Origin: Rhodococcoides trifolii
GTDB taxonomy: Bacteria; Actinomycetota; Actinomycetes; Mycobacteriales; Mycobacteriaceae
Direction of reading: 5' to 3'
DNA: 64,000 bases
Assembly: GCF_014635345.1 (NCBI RefSeq)
Contig: NZ_BMCU01000001.1
Location: 558,001 to 622,000, forward strand
Shown here: in pieces, positions 1 through 8,854 of the stretch
Layout: every line of letters starts with the position of its first letter
Position numbering within the stretch: the stretch's first letter is position 1
The notes under the pieces: generated by a model
What the model was told of the DNA's origin: nothing
The model's input: the letters and a program-made list of their open reading frames with translations, nothing else
Databases searched by the model: none
Program-made: the position numbers and the translations under genes

Positions 1-249
1 CAGAACGGTCACACCCGTCGAGAGCAGGATCCGATCGGTGGCCTGCGCAATCGCACCGAGGATGACCGTCGGACTCGACGACAGGACGTCGCCGGCGTGA
101 CGCTCGCCCACCGAGTACGAGTCGATTCCGAGCTCTTCCGCCAGCACGGCCATCTCGATCACCCGGTCGAATCGGTCGGCCGCGGACACGACGGCCCCGG
201 TCACCGGGTGCGGCGGGTTGAAGATGATGTCGAGTATCTGAAAACGCAC
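1..249 (-). CDS. LLM-class flavin-dependent oxidoreductase, N-terminal part (runs off window)
   Basis: The first 83 residues of a minus-strand protein are present; the rest lies beyond position 1. The start is GTG at 249, with GGAGAG about 6 nt upstream. The sequence begins with a beta strand (VRFQILDII) followed by FNPP, a helix ending VLAEELGIDSYSVGERHAG, and SSSPTVILGAIAQATDRI. This is the opening of the luciferase-like monooxygenase TIM barrel used by FMN- and F420-dependent enzymes. The substrate cannot be told from this fragment. Its nearest neighbour is divergent, 112 bp away. The family call is solid; anything finer is not. Confidence 0.8.
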   Translation of the reverse strand, partial: MRFQILDIIFNPPHPVTGAVVSAADRFDRVIEMAVLAEELGIDSYSVGERHAGDVLSSSPTVILGAIAQATDRILLSTGVTVL

Positions 250-361
250 GGCGGCTCTCCTCGTCCTTACTCTTGCCAACCCGTCAACGCTGCCGGAGCT
301 TCCCCGCCGCGCCAATGGTTTCGCGCAGGACGATTCGAAGTCGCCGTGACAGGCTGGTGGG

Positions 362-997
362 GTGCAGACACGATCGAAGGCAGTCCTGGCGCTGATCCTC
401 GTGATCGCCGCCGTGGTGGCCGCACTCACGATCGACATTCCCGACCCGGAACCACTGCGTGAGCGGGTGGCCGCCGCCGGTGCCTGGGGTGTGGTCGCGT
501 TCATGGCCGTCTACGTGCTGGTGACGCTGACTCCGTTTCCGGCCAGTGCCCTCACCATTGCCAGCGGACTCCTCTTCGGACTGGTGACCGGCGCGGTGAT
601 CGTGCTGGTCGCGGCGACGGTGGGATCGTGGCTCGGCTTCCGGCTCTCGCGGTGGCTCGGACGCGACGCCGTCGCTCGAATCGGATGGGCCCGCGTCGCA
701 TCCATCGACGCCCTGATCGGTCGACGCGGGTTCCTGTCCATCCTGTTGATCCGGCTCGTCCCGGTCTTTCCGCTCGTCGCCGTCAACTACGCGGCCGGTC
801 TCAGTGCCGTCCGCGAGCGCGAGTACGTGCTGGGCACCGTGCTCGGAATCATTCCCGCGACGATCGGTTACACGGCGCTGGGTGCGTACGGCACTTCGCC
901 GCTGTCGTGGCCGTTCCTGATCGCCGTCGTTGCCGTGGCCCTCATCGCGGCCGTCGCTGGGTTCGCGGCCAAGAACATGCGGGTACCGGCGGCATGA
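362..997 (+). CDS. TVP38/TMEM64 (VTT-domain) family membrane protein
   Basis: A 211-residue integral membrane protein with a GTG start. Residues about 8-25 form the first membrane segment. The VTT/SNARE-associated core follows, with the TPFPASALTIASGLLFG stretch, a glycine-rich membrane segment, and the LSRWLGRDA amphipathic helix typical of the family. The second half contains LLIRLVPVFPLVAVNYAAGL, matching the re-entrant loop region of DedA/TVP38 proteins. DedA-superfamily members are implicated in lipid scrambling and membrane homeostasis; the substrate here is unknown. The gene overlaps the DUF202 gene by 4 nt (ATGA), so the two are probably co-translated. Confidence 0.85.
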   Translation: MQTRSKAVLALILVIAAVVAALTIDIPDPEPLRERVAAAGAWGVVAFMAVYVLVTLTPFPASALTIASGLLFGLVTGAVIVLVAATVGSWLGFRLSRWLGRDAVARIGWARVASIDALIGRRGFLSILLIRLVPVFPLVAVNYAAGLSAVREREYVLGTVLGIIPATIGYTALGAYGTSPLSWPFLIAVVAVALIAAVAGFAAKNMRVPAA

Positions 998-1329
998 GCA
1001 GACCCGACGAACGTTTCACTCTCGCGAGCGAGCGGACCTTCCTCGCGTGGATACGCACAGCGCTGGGGCTCCTGGCGGGCGGTATCGCGATGATTCATCT
1101 GGTTCCTGAGTTCAGCACGCCGGCGGTTCGTACGCTGCTGGGCCTCGTGCTGATTCTGGCCGCGGCCGGGGTCGCCGCGACGGGTCTGCGTCGGTGGCAG
1201 AAGGTCAAGCGTGCGTTGGAGACGGGCGCAGAGATGCCGTCGTCGACCGACCTGTGGGTAGTGGCGATCGCTGTCGGTGGGGTGGCGTTGGTGGCCGCGG
1301 TGGTGACGGTGGTGTCGGCGTTCGTGTAG
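994..1329 (+). CDS. DUF202 (YidH) family small membrane protein
   Basis: A 111-residue protein starting at ATG 994, inside the stop of the preceding VTT-domain gene. The N-terminal motif RFTLASERTFLAWIRTALG followed by LLAGGIA is the hallmark of DUF202/YidH proteins. Three hydrophobic segments are visible (about residues 26-44, 49-66 and 88-110), separated by a basic stretch (RRWQKVKRAL). The molecular role of the family is not known to me. Coupling to a DedA-superfamily protein suggests a shared membrane function, which is inference only. Confidence 0.85.
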   Translation: MSRPDERFTLASERTFLAWIRTALGLLAGGIAMIHLVPEFSTPAVRTLLGLVLILAAAGVAATGLRRWQKVKRALETGAEMPSSTDLWVVAIAVGGVALVAAVVTVVSAFV

Positions 1330-1335
1330 CGCGGG

Positions 1336-2220
1336 TCACCGGAGCCCCAGTACCTGTATTGCGTTCTCTTTCATGATCATCGGTACCACCTCGTCCTTGA
1401 TGCCCAGTTCGGCGAAGTCGGCGATCCATCGGTCCGGCGTGAGGACGGGGAAGTCGGAGCCGAACAGTGTCTTGTGCTTCAGCAGCGAGTTGATGTTGCG
1501 CACCAACTGCGGCGGGAAATACTTCGGCGACCACCCGGACAGGTCGATGTAGACGTTCGCCTTGTGCGTCGCGATGGAGATGGACGAGTCCACCCACGGC
1601 ACCGACGGATGCGCGAAAATCATCGTCAGCGAGGGGAAGTCGGCCGCGATGTCGTCGAGCAGCATGGGATCGGAGTAGCGCAGCTTGATCCCGCGGCCGC
1701 CGGGAAGTCCTGCACCGATGCCGGTTTGACCGGTGTGGAACAGCGTGACGAGGCCGTGCTCCGCGCATGCCTCGTAGATGGGGTAGTACTTCCGGTCGTT
1801 CGGTTCGAAGTCCTGCAGGCTGGGATGGAATTTCATCCCGCGAACACCGTAGTCGCGCGCCAGAATGCCGACTCGGGACACCGCCTCCTGCACGTCGTGG
1901 GGGTCGACGGAGCCGAAGGGAATCAACACATCCGAGTGCTCGGCCGCCTTCGCCGCGATCTCCTCGCTCGACACCGGCGGGTGGCCCAACGCGGTCCGCG
2001 CATCGACGGTGAACACCACCGCCGCCATGTTCCGTTCGCGGTAGTAGGTCGCAAGATCGTCGACGGTCGGGGTGCGGTTCGTTCCGGCCTTGAAGTACTT
2101 CGCCGACGCGTCCAACAGCTCCTGATCGAGCGAACAGTGGTGTGCGTCATCGGCTTCGACATGGGTATGAACATCGATGGCGACGATCGAGTCGAGGTCG
2201 AGTGCGGGCGTGTAGGACAC
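1336..2220 (-). CDS. Amidohydrolase-family beta-ketoacyl-CoA hydrolase (CouO/PhdC-like)
   Basis: A 294-residue metal-dependent hydrolase of the amidohydrolase-2 family. Metal and active-site residues are visible: HxH at 18 and 20 (DVHTH), His132 (KFHPS), His162 (LFHTG), His204 (FAHPS) and Asp256 (FGSDFP). The stretches KYFKAG, YRERNMAAVVFTVDA and IDLSGWSPKYFPPQLVR resemble proteins I recall annotated as 4-hydroxyphenyl-beta-ketoacyl-CoA hydrolase. That enzyme (CouO in Rhodococcus jostii, PhdC in Corynebacterium) cleaves aryl-beta-ketoacyl-CoA to an aromatic acid and acetyl-CoA. It is the last gene of a five-gene operon with a CoA ligase, hydratase and dehydrogenase, which is the set this reaction needs. 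The real substrate is not shown by sequence. Confidence 0.75.
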   Translation of the reverse strand: MSYTPALDLDSIVAIDVHTHVEADDAHHCSLDQELLDASAKYFKAGTNRTPTVDDLATYYRERNMAAVVFTVDARTALGHPPVSSEEIAAKAAEHSDVLIPFGSVDPHDVQEAVSRVGILARDYGVRGMKFHPSLQDFEPNDRKYYPIYEACAEHGLVTLFHTGQTGIGAGLPGGRGIKLRYSDPMLLDDIAADFPSLTMIFAHPSVPWVDSSISIATHKANVYIDLSGWSPKYFPPQLVRNINSLLKHKTLFGSDFPVLTPDRWIADFAELGIKDEVVPMIMKENAIQVLGLR

Positions 2221-2227
2221 GATGCTC

Positions 2228-3157
2228 CTAGGGAAGGTGGTGGCTGGAGCGCTTGAGGCGCATGATGTCGACGAGCAAGCGGTCGCGGTCGGCGACGAGC
2301 CCGGCCTGGTCGACGCCGGCCATCTCGTCGTCTATTCCGGCGACCAGCTTGTCGGTCAGTTCGGGCGTGAGCTGCGGTTCACCGAGATCGTCCATCCATT
2401 TCTGGGTGGGCGGTCCGAGGTGCTCCAGCAGATGACGCATTCCGCCCTCGCCCCCCGAAAGGTGTTGCGTCGTCAGCGGTCCGACGACCGCCCAGCGTAG
2501 TCCGGGCCCGTGGGAGATGGCGGTGTCGATGTCGGCGACGGTCGCAACCCCACGGTCGACGAGTGAGTACGCCTCGCGCCACAGTGCTGCCTGCAACCGG
2601 TTGGTGACGTGGCCGGGAACCTCGGCTCGCACCAGAACCGGTTTCTTGCCGATGCTGCGGTAGAAGTCCAGTGCGGAATCGGCGTGAGCCGTGGTAGTCG
2701 CCTGTCCGGGAACCACTTCCACCAACGGAATGATGTGAGCTGGATTGAACGGATGCCCGACGAGAACCCGGCCGGGATCGACACGGCACGATCCCTGCAG
2801 CAGGGACGGTGCGAATCCGGACGTCGACGACGCGACGATGACACCGGGCCGGACGGTCGCGTCGACCTCGGCGAGGAGGGCGACTTTGTGGTCCAGGCGC
2901 TCCGGTCCGTTCTCCTGGACGAAGTCGGCGCTGCGTACTGCGTCCTCCAGCGAACGCACGAACCGGAGGGAACCTCGAGACGTCGCAGGGCGCCCGGACA
3001 GTTCCGTGGCGATGTCGAGTTGCGTCTCGAGCGAGGCGGCAAGCCGTTCGGACGCCCCGTCGGCGGGATCGGTGGCAAGCACGTCGTGGCCCGCGGCGAG
3101 AAAGCACGCCGCCCAGGCGGACCCGATGATTCCGGTGCCCACGACCGCGACGGTCAT
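2228..3157 (-). CDS. 3-hydroxyacyl-CoA dehydrogenase family (CouN/PhdD or carnitine dehydrogenase-like)
   Basis: A 309-residue NAD-dependent dehydrogenase. The Rossmann motif GTGIIG (residues 7-12) opens the protein. STSGF, GHPFNPAHIIPLVEV with the catalytic histidine, EVPGHVTNRLQAALWREA and GPGLRWAVVGP follow in family order. The C-terminal part also resembles L-carnitine dehydrogenases, which share this fold and length. In this operon it would oxidise the 3-hydroxyacyl-CoA made by the hydratase domain to the 3-ketoacyl-CoA cleaved by the downstream amidohydrolase. It overlaps the upstream fusion gene by 4 nt and is 7 nt from the amidohydrolase. Carnitine oxidation is the main alternative, but the CoA ligase and hydratase context favours beta-oxidation. 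Confidence 0.75.
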   Translation of the reverse strand: MTVAVVGTGIIGSAWAACFLAAGHDVLATDPADGASERLAASLETQLDIATELSGRPATSRGSLRFVRSLEDAVRSADFVQENGPERLDHKVALLAEVDATVRPGVIVASSTSGFAPSLLQGSCRVDPGRVLVGHPFNPAHIIPLVEVVPGQATTTAHADSALDFYRSIGKKPVLVRAEVPGHVTNRLQAALWREAYSLVDRGVATVADIDTAISHGPGLRWAVVGPLTTQHLSGGEGGMRHLLEHLGPPTQKWMDDLGEPQLTPELTDKLVAGIDDEMAGVDQAGLVADRDRLLVDIMRLKRSSHHLP

Positions 3158-5883
3158 TGCAGGCTCGCGAAGGCGTCGAGCGAATCCGGTTGTGCGAGGG
3201 AACCCGGAGCGACGACGGTGGACGGGTCGGCGCCCAGCAGCACACGTTTAGCCGGAATCTCGAGCTTCTTTCCGGTGCGGTTGTAGGGGACGACGGGGAC
3301 GGCGTGGATCTCGTCGGGAATGTGGCGGGGCGACAAGGACGTACGCAGAGCAGTAGAGATGGTCGTGCGCAGATCGTCGGTGAGCTCACCGACGGTGACG
3401 ACGAACAGCATCAGCTTGCCCATGCCGCCCTGGTCGTCCTCGATGTGGACGACGAGCGAGTCGGTGACGCCGTCCAGTTCCTCCACCACTCGGTAGAACT
3501 CGGCGGTACCGAGCCGAACACCGCCCCGGTTCAGTGTTGCGTCGGACCGGCCCGTGATGACGACACCGCCGTCCTTGCGGAAACGGATCCAATCACCGTG
3601 GCACCAGACACCGGGGTACTTTTCGAAGTAGGCGCCGCGGTAGCGCGATCCGTCGTCGTCGCCCCAGAACTTCACGGGCATCGACGGGACCGGTTCCGTG
3701 ATCACGAGTTCGCCGAGTTGGCCTATCACCTCGTTACCGTCCTCGTCGAATGCGGTGGCCGCGAAACCGAGGCTCGGCCCGGACATCTCGCCGGCATACA
3801 CGGGCGTCAACGGTGAGGCTTGGACGATGCCGGTACACACGTCCGTTCCACCGCTACCGACGTTGAGCAGAACATCGGGACCGAACCGATCACAGATCCA
3901 TCGGTATCCCTCGACGGGGAGGGGACTGCCGGCGGCGCCGAACTGACGAACGGCGGACAGGTCGAATTCCGTGACCGGTTCGATCCCGTCACGACGGCAG
4001 GCCATCACGACACCCGGGCTCATTCCCATGACTGTCGCACCGGTCTCGGCCGCGACCTGCCACTGATAGCGAATGTCCGGATACATCGGGTTGCCGTCCA
4101 TCATGACGATCGCGGACCGCACCACGAGGCCGCCCACCAAGGTGTTCCACATCATCCACGCGGTGGTGCTGAACCACGAGAAGGTGTCACCCGGGCCCAG
4201 ATCGAACTGCAACGCATGGTTCTTCAGCGTCTCGAGCAGAATTCCGCCGTGGCCGTGGACGATCGGCTTGGGCTTGCCCGTCGTACCCGAGGAGAAGAGG
4301 ACCACGAGAGGGTGGTCGAACGGCACCGGCTCGAAGTCGGGAAGGGAGCCGGGGGCACCGGAATCGTTGCGGCCCAGTTCGTTCCACGATGTGACGTCGT
4401 CGTCGACGGTGACCGAGCCGTAGGGCACCGAGACGACCGCGGACACACCCGGCAGCGCGGCCCTGATCTGTGCCACCTCGTCCCGACGGTCGATGGGCTT
4501 CGCGCCGTAGGTGTACCCACCGACGACGAAGAGGACCTTGGGGTCGATCTGGCCGAAGCGGTCGATGACACTGGGCGCTCCGAACTCCGGTGCGCAGGCG
4601 GCCCAGACTGCGCCGAGGCTGACCGTCGCCAAGAACGCCACGAGCGTTTCGGGGATGTTCGGTAGATAGCCCGCAACTCGATCTCCGCGCTGGACACCCA
4701 GTTCGACGAGACCGGCCCGGACACGTCGCACCTCGTCACGAAGCTCGGCGAAGGTCATGTCGATGTCGTCGCGGGTCTGCGATCGCGCCTTGACGACGAT
4801 GGTGTCCCGGTCGGCGTCGGTGCCCAGGGAGTGCTCGGCGTAGTTGATACGCGCTCCGGGAAACCACTGTGCGCCGGGCATGGCTCGCTCGGTGAGCACG
4901 GCCTCGTAGGGGGCGTGGGTGACGACGCCGAAGTAGTCCCAGATCGTCTCCCAGAAGTCCTCGATGTCGGTGGACGACCAGCGCTGCAGCGCGTTCCAAT
5001 CGTCGAACGGTCGTCCGCGCTCGGTCTCGAGCCAGTCGAGGTAGGCACCGACGCGGGAGGTCTTGCGAGCGTCGTGGGGAACGGGGCGGAGCACCTCGAC
5101 ACTCTGCGAGGCAGTTTTCACCTTCGGCCCGCTCCCGTCGAGGAAGGCACCCATGCGCTCCTTGGCCTCGGAACTCGACTGCGCCACGGCAGCCATCAGC
5201 GACTCCATCATCAGGCCCTCCTCGGGGCCCACCTCGGCGATACGCGGAAGGGCCTGCAGCACCGCGTAGTTGGTGACCGGAGAGTTTGCGGCGATCTTCT
5301 CGGCCAAGTCGAGTGCGGTGACGAGACCGTCGTCGACGAGGTAGGTGGCCAGGCCGAGGCGTTCACCTTCCTGCGCGGACAGGACGCGGCCGGTGAGCAT
5401 CATGTCCTGCATCCGAGCCACACCGATGAGCCTCGGGACGCGCACCGACGCGCCGCCACCGACGAAGAGACCGCGCTGGCCTTCCGGGAGTGCGAAGAAC
5501 GCGCTGGGTTCTGCGACCCGAATATGCGCAGCGGCAGCAAGTTCGAGGCCACCGCCCACCACGGCGCCGCGCAGCACGGCGACGACGGGAACCGCGCCGT
5601 CGGCCAGTTCGCCGAGAGCTTTGTGCCACATGCGGGAGTGATGCAACCCGCCGACGGCATCACGCTCGGTCAGTTCGGACAGGTCGAGGCCCGCGCAGAA
5701 GTGATCGCCCGACGCGTTCAGGACGACAGCGCGGACGCCGTCGGGGGGTGATCGGAAGAACTCGCCCAGGGCGCGAATCGTGTCGTCGTTCAACGCGTTT
5801 CGCTTTCGGGGACGGTTCAGAGTCAGGACGCCGACGTCACCCTCGAGGTCGAAGAGCAGTGATTCGGAGATGTGGGTGGTCAT
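3154..5883 (-). CDS. Fused enoyl-CoA hydratase / acetoacetyl-CoA synthetase
   Basis: A single 909-residue frame carries two enzymes. Residues 1 to about 250 are a crotonase: FCAGLDL (62-68) and VVGGGLELA form the oxyanion region. Glu134 in LPEGQ sits at the position of rat hydratase Glu144, and Asp160 at that of Glu164. A linker of roughly 15 residues leads into an acetoacetyl-CoA synthetase-like part (about 265-909). This has the ACAS N-terminal region (RWSSTDIEDFWETIWDYF), WFPGARINYAEH, the AMP-binding loop SSGTTGKPKP near 531-540, and the catalytic lysine region NRTGKKLE near 872. Standalone synthetases are about 650 residues, so the domain is full length. No stop or frameshift separates the halves. 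The hydratase fits beta-oxidation of an enoyl-CoA; the synthetase would activate acetoacetate or another beta-keto acid. It overlaps both neighbours by 4 nt. Confidence 0.85.
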   Translation of the reverse strand: MTTHISESLLFDLEGDVGVLTLNRPRKRNALNDDTIRALGEFFRSPPDGVRAVVLNASGDHFCAGLDLSELTERDAVGGLHHSRMWHKALGELADGAVPVVAVLRGAVVGGGLELAAAAHIRVAEPSAFFALPEGQRGLFVGGGASVRVPRLIGVARMQDMMLTGRVLSAQEGERLGLATYLVDDGLVTALDLAEKIAANSPVTNYAVLQALPRIAEVGPEEGLMMESLMAAVAQSSSEAKERMGAFLDGSGPKVKTASQSVEVLRPVPHDARKTSRVGAYLDWLETERGRPFDDWNALQRWSSTDIEDFWETIWDYFGVVTHAPYEAVLTERAMPGAQWFPGARINYAEHSLGTDADRDTIVVKARSQTRDDIDMTFAELRDEVRRVRAGLVELGVQRGDRVAGYLPNIPETLVAFLATVSLGAVWAACAPEFGAPSVIDRFGQIDPKVLFVVGGYTYGAKPIDRRDEVAQIRAALPGVSAVVSVPYGSVTVDDDVTSWNELGRNDSGAPGSLPDFEPVPFDHPLVVLFSSGTTGKPKPIVHGHGGILLETLKNHALQFDLGPGDTFSWFSTTAWMMWNTLVGGLVVRSAIVMMDGNPMYPDIRYQWQVAAETGATVMGMSPGVVMACRRDGIEPVTEFDLSAVRQFGAAGSPLPVEGYRWICDRFGPDVLLNVGSGGTDVCTGIVQASPLTPVYAGEMSGPSLGFAATAFDEDGNEVIGQLGELVITEPVPSMPVKFWGDDDGSRYRGAYFEKYPGVWCHGDWIRFRKDGGVVITGRSDATLNRGGVRLGTAEFYRVVEELDGVTDSLVVHIEDDQGGMGKLMLFVVTVGELTDDLRTTISTALRTSLSPRHIPDEIHAVPVVPYNRTGKKLEIPAKRVLLGADPSTVVAPGSLAQPDSLDAFASLQ

Positions 5884-7409
5884 CGGTGAGCCTTACTGGT
5901 CGCATCCGCGTGAGCACCGAGGGCGCCGCCGTCGCGGAGGTCTTGTTTGCGGATCTTTCCGGAACCGGTTCGGGGGAGGGCGTCGACGAACGTGACCACA
6001 GCTGGAACCTTGTACTTCGCCAGTCGGTCCAGGGCGAACGTGCGCAGCGTGTCTGCGTCGAGCGCCGAAGCCGCCGAGGTGACGACGTAGGCATGGCCCA
6101 CCTCGCCCCACCGGTCGTCTGCCATGCCGACGACGGCACACTCCGTCACGTCGGGATGTTGGTACAAGACGTTCTCCACCTCGGCCGGATAGACGTTCTC
6201 GCCGCCGGAGATGTACATGTCCTTCATTCGGTCGACGATGAAGACGAAGCCGTCGTCGTCCTGGTAGGCGATGTCGCCGGTGTGGAACCATCCGCCGTCA
6301 CTGAACGCGTCGCGCGTGGCGTCGGCGTTGCCCCAGTATCCCGGGGTCACGTTGGGGCCGCGCACGATCACTTCACCTGCGGTGCCTCGGGCGGCTTCGG
6401 CCCCCGAACCGTCGACGATGCGCACCTCGTCGAACATTACCTGCTGCCCGGCGGACCCGGCCTTGCGCTCGACGTCACGAGGGCTGAGAAAGGTTGCACC
6501 GGGCGCGGTTTCGGTCAGACCGTATCCCTGGCAGAAGGTCACGCCCTTCTCGCGGTAGGTGTCGATCAGTCGGCGGGGGATCGGAGCGCCGCCCGACATG
6601 ACGCTGCGAAAGGAACCGAGGTCCGCATCCGCCCAGCGCGGCGACTGTGCGAGCTGGGCATACATCGACGTGACGCCGAACATCCACGTGATGCCGTGCC
6701 GGTCGACGAGATCGTAGGTGTCGTCGACGTCCCACTTCGGGGCGATGACGTTGGTGCCGCCCTTGAGGTAGACGGTCAGAACCACCTGATCCAGTGCCGC
6801 GACGTGGAACATCGGCGCCGACACCAACGCGACCTCGTCGGACGAGACGTCGACGTCGAGCAACATGTTGTAACTGTTCCACAGCAAATTCTCGTGTGTG
6901 AGAACAGCGCCCTTGGGTCGCCCCGTGGTACCGGAGGTGTAGAGCACAAATGCCGGGTCGTCGCCGCCGACCTCGGCGGCCGGCGTCGAGTCCGGTTGCG
7001 ATGGAACGGGTTCGGGTGACCACTCCACGTACTGCACCGGTGTGGGGCAGGTCAGTGCGGCCACGGTTGCCGACAGTGCCGAATCGGCCACCAGGACGGC
7101 GACGTCGGCGTCGGCGAGTTGGTAGTCGAGTTCCGGAGCGGTCAGTCGGTGGTTGAGCGGAAGGAAGACTGCGCCGAGCCGCATCGCCGCGAGCATGGTC
7201 TCCACGAGGGCGGGGTGATTCGGCCCGAGGTAGGCGACTCGATCACCCGATCGCACGCCGGACCGTCGAAGGTCGGCTGCGCGTCGCAGGACGCGGTGAT
7301 GCAGTTCGCGGTACGTCAGTTCGGCGCCGAGGTAGATCACCGCGGTGGCGTCGCCGCTCATGCGAGCGCGGCGCTCGGACAGTGTCGCCAGTCCCGGCCG
7401 ATAGCTCAC
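5880..7409 (-). CDS. Class I adenylate-forming acyl-CoA ligase
   Basis: A 509-residue AMP-dependent acid-CoA ligase. The P-loop YTSGTTGRPKGA lies near residues 157-168. GYGLTETAPG, the TGDIAYQDDDGFVFIVDRMKD hinge region (quoted in part) and the C-terminal catalytic lysine in RTGSGKIRK follow in the standard order. It would activate a carboxylic acid with ATP and CoA at the head of the pathway; the acid is probably aromatic or branched, which is inferred from the operon. Its start overlaps the transporter stop by 4 nt and its stop overlaps the hydratase-synthetase start by 4 nt. Cou/Phd clusters have a ligase in the equivalent role (CouL/PhdA). Substrate specificity cannot be read from sequence. 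Confidence 0.85.
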   Translation of the reverse strand: MSYRPGLATLSERRARMSGDATAVIYLGAELTYRELHHRVLRRAADLRRSGVRSGDRVAYLGPNHPALVETMLAAMRLGAVFLPLNHRLTAPELDYQLADADVAVLVADSALSATVAALTCPTPVQYVEWSPEPVPSQPDSTPAAEVGGDDPAFVLYTSGTTGRPKGAVLTHENLLWNSYNMLLDVDVSSDEVALVSAPMFHVAALDQVVLTVYLKGGTNVIAPKWDVDDTYDLVDRHGITWMFGVTSMYAQLAQSPRWADADLGSFRSVMSGGAPIPRRLIDTYREKGVTFCQGYGLTETAPGATFLSPRDVERKAGSAGQQVMFDEVRIVDGSGAEAARGTAGEVIVRGPNVTPGYWGNADATRDAFSDGGWFHTGDIAYQDDDGFVFIVDRMKDMYISGGENVYPAEVENVLYQHPDVTECAVVGMADDRWGEVGHAYVVTSAASALDADTLRTFALDRLAKYKVPAVVTFVDALPRTGSGKIRKQDLRDGGALGAHADATSKAHR

Positions 7410-8740
7410 GAGTGCACCGCAGCCGAATCCGTCGCGACGACCGTCGACAGCGCGCGGTCCTTGGTTTCACCGAGCTTGACGATGCAGACGATCGACAGGG
7501 CGGCTACGGCGGCGATCACGATGGACAGCGAGACCGTGCTGGTCCCGCCGTTGGCGCTCATCATCGCTGCGAACAGGACCGGCGAGATGCCGGCGCCGAT
7601 GCCGGCGATCTGGTAGCCGAGAGATGCTCCGGTGTACCGGTATTCGGTGTCGAACAGTTCCGTGTAGAGACCGGCGAGCGGGCCGTAGACCATCGGATGA
7701 ATGACGGCCTGCCCGACGACCAGCGCGAGCACGATCATGGGAAAGCTTTGGGTGCCGATGAGCGGGAACAGGGCGAAGCCCCAGAGAGCGATGCCGACGG
7801 ATCCGGCGATGACCATCGGCATTCGGCCGATCTTGTCCGACAGTGCGGACCACCCGATGATGCCGAAGACGGAGAAGAACGACGAGATGGTGAGCGCGTT
7901 CAGGATGCTCTGGCGCGGCACGCCGATCTGGACGCCGTACGCGATGCAATAGGTGGTCAGAGCGCCCTGAAAGATGAACGCGCCCAGCCCGACTCCGACG
8001 GAGTAGACCAGCGTCTTCGGTTGAGACTTCAGGATGCGGACGAGGGGGATCTCCTTGTTGGTGACGCGGTCTTCCGCCACGACGAACTCCGGCGACTCTT
8101 CGACTTTGGCGCGGATCACGAGACCGACGACGAGAAGCAGCAGGCTCAGCAGGAACGGGATGCGCCACCCCCAGTCGACGAACGCGTCGTTGCCCACGGC
8201 AGCGATGGTCGCCGTGATCACGAGGGTCGAGGTGAGTGTGCCGGTCGGAGCGCCGGCGTTGGTGAAGCTGGCCCAGAACCCGCGGCGCGAGTCGGCGTGC
8301 TCGGCCGTCATCAGCACGGCGCCGCCCCACTCGCCTCCGAGTGCGACGCCCTGCACCACGCGCAGCAGCACCAGCAGGATCGGCGCGAGGAAGCCCGCCG
8401 TCTCGTAGCTGGGCAGTACGCCGACCAGTGTGCTGGCGATGCCCATGATCATCATCGTGAGGACCAACATCTTCTTGCGGCCCAGACGGTCGCCGAAGTG
8501 GCCGAACACCACCCCGCCGAACGGGCGGGCGAGGTAGCCGGCCGCGAACGTCGACAGGCTCGCGAGGGTGCCGAGCAGTGGCGTCATGTTGGTGAAGAAG
8601 ACGTCCTTGAACACCACCGCGGCGCACGTCGCGTACACGAAGAAGTCGTAGTACTCGATGACGCTCCCGATGAAGCTCGACGCCGCAGCTCGCCGCACCA
8701 TCTTCGGGTCTTTTGCCACGACGGGCGGATTCTGGTTCAC
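7406..8740 (-). CDS. MFS transporter of the metabolite:H+ symporter (MHS) family
   Basis: A 444-residue permease with about 12 membrane segments. ASSFIGSVIEYYDFFVYA near the N terminus, LGRKKMLVL in the loop after segment 2, and LLRVVQGVALGGEWGGAV are MHS signatures. The frame stays open upstream, but the GTG at 8740 is preceded by GAGG about 6 nt away and places the first conserved block near residue 15; a good promoter also lies just upstream. It is the first gene of the catabolic operon and probably imports the acid that the next gene activates. It couples to the ligase by a 4-nt overlap. MHS proteins carry organic acids and betaines, so the exact cargo is open. Confidence 0.85.
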   Translation of the reverse strand: MNQNPPVVAKDPKMVRRAAASSFIGSVIEYYDFFVYATCAAVVFKDVFFTNMTPLLGTLASLSTFAAGYLARPFGGVVFGHFGDRLGRKKMLVLTMMIMGIASTLVGVLPSYETAGFLAPILLVLLRVVQGVALGGEWGGAVLMTAEHADSRRGFWASFTNAGAPTGTLTSTLVITATIAAVGNDAFVDWGWRIPFLLSLLLLVVGLVIRAKVEESPEFVVAEDRVTNKEIPLVRILKSQPKTLVYSVGVGLGAFIFQGALTTYCIAYGVQIGVPRQSILNALTISSFFSVFGIIGWSALSDKIGRMPMVIAGSVGIALWGFALFPLIGTQSFPMIVLALVVGQAVIHPMVYGPLAGLYTELFDTEYRYTGASLGYQIAGIGAGISPVLFAAMMSANGGTSTVSLSIVIAAVAALSIVCIVKLGETKDRALSTVVATDSAAVHS

Positions 8741-8784
8741 GGGGACCTCGCTGGAGTGATGTGGCTCACGAATGGGGTGCTCGA

Positions 8785-8814
8785 ATACTATGCACTCTTG
8801 TTGCGTCACGTCAA
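8785..8814 (-). promoter_or_regulatory. Promoter of the MHS-ligase-hydratase/synthetase operon
   Basis: On the minus strand, TTGACG (complement of 8809-8814) and TAGTAT (complement of 8785-8790) are separated by 18 bp, a good fit to a housekeeping promoter. It lies 45 nt upstream of the transporter start and within the 114-bp gap shared with the divergent PaaX-type gene. A regulator bound in this gap could control both directions. Confidence 0.6.
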
Positions 8815-8854
8815 CGAAACGAATTGTGTGGACGTCTCGGTCTAGACTCGCGGT

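Noticed and set aside
97..462. A 121-codon plus-strand open frame across the left edge
   Set aside because: It overlaps the antisense of the oxidoreductase start and the beginning of the VTT gene, has no ribosome site and reads as arginine/histidine-rich noise.
5050..5150. Possible frameshift or missed stop creating the hydratase-synthetase fusion
   Set aside because: The frame reads through with normal codon use and a plausible linker, and no internal start with a good ribosome site is obvious, so I treat the fusion as real while flagging resequencing.
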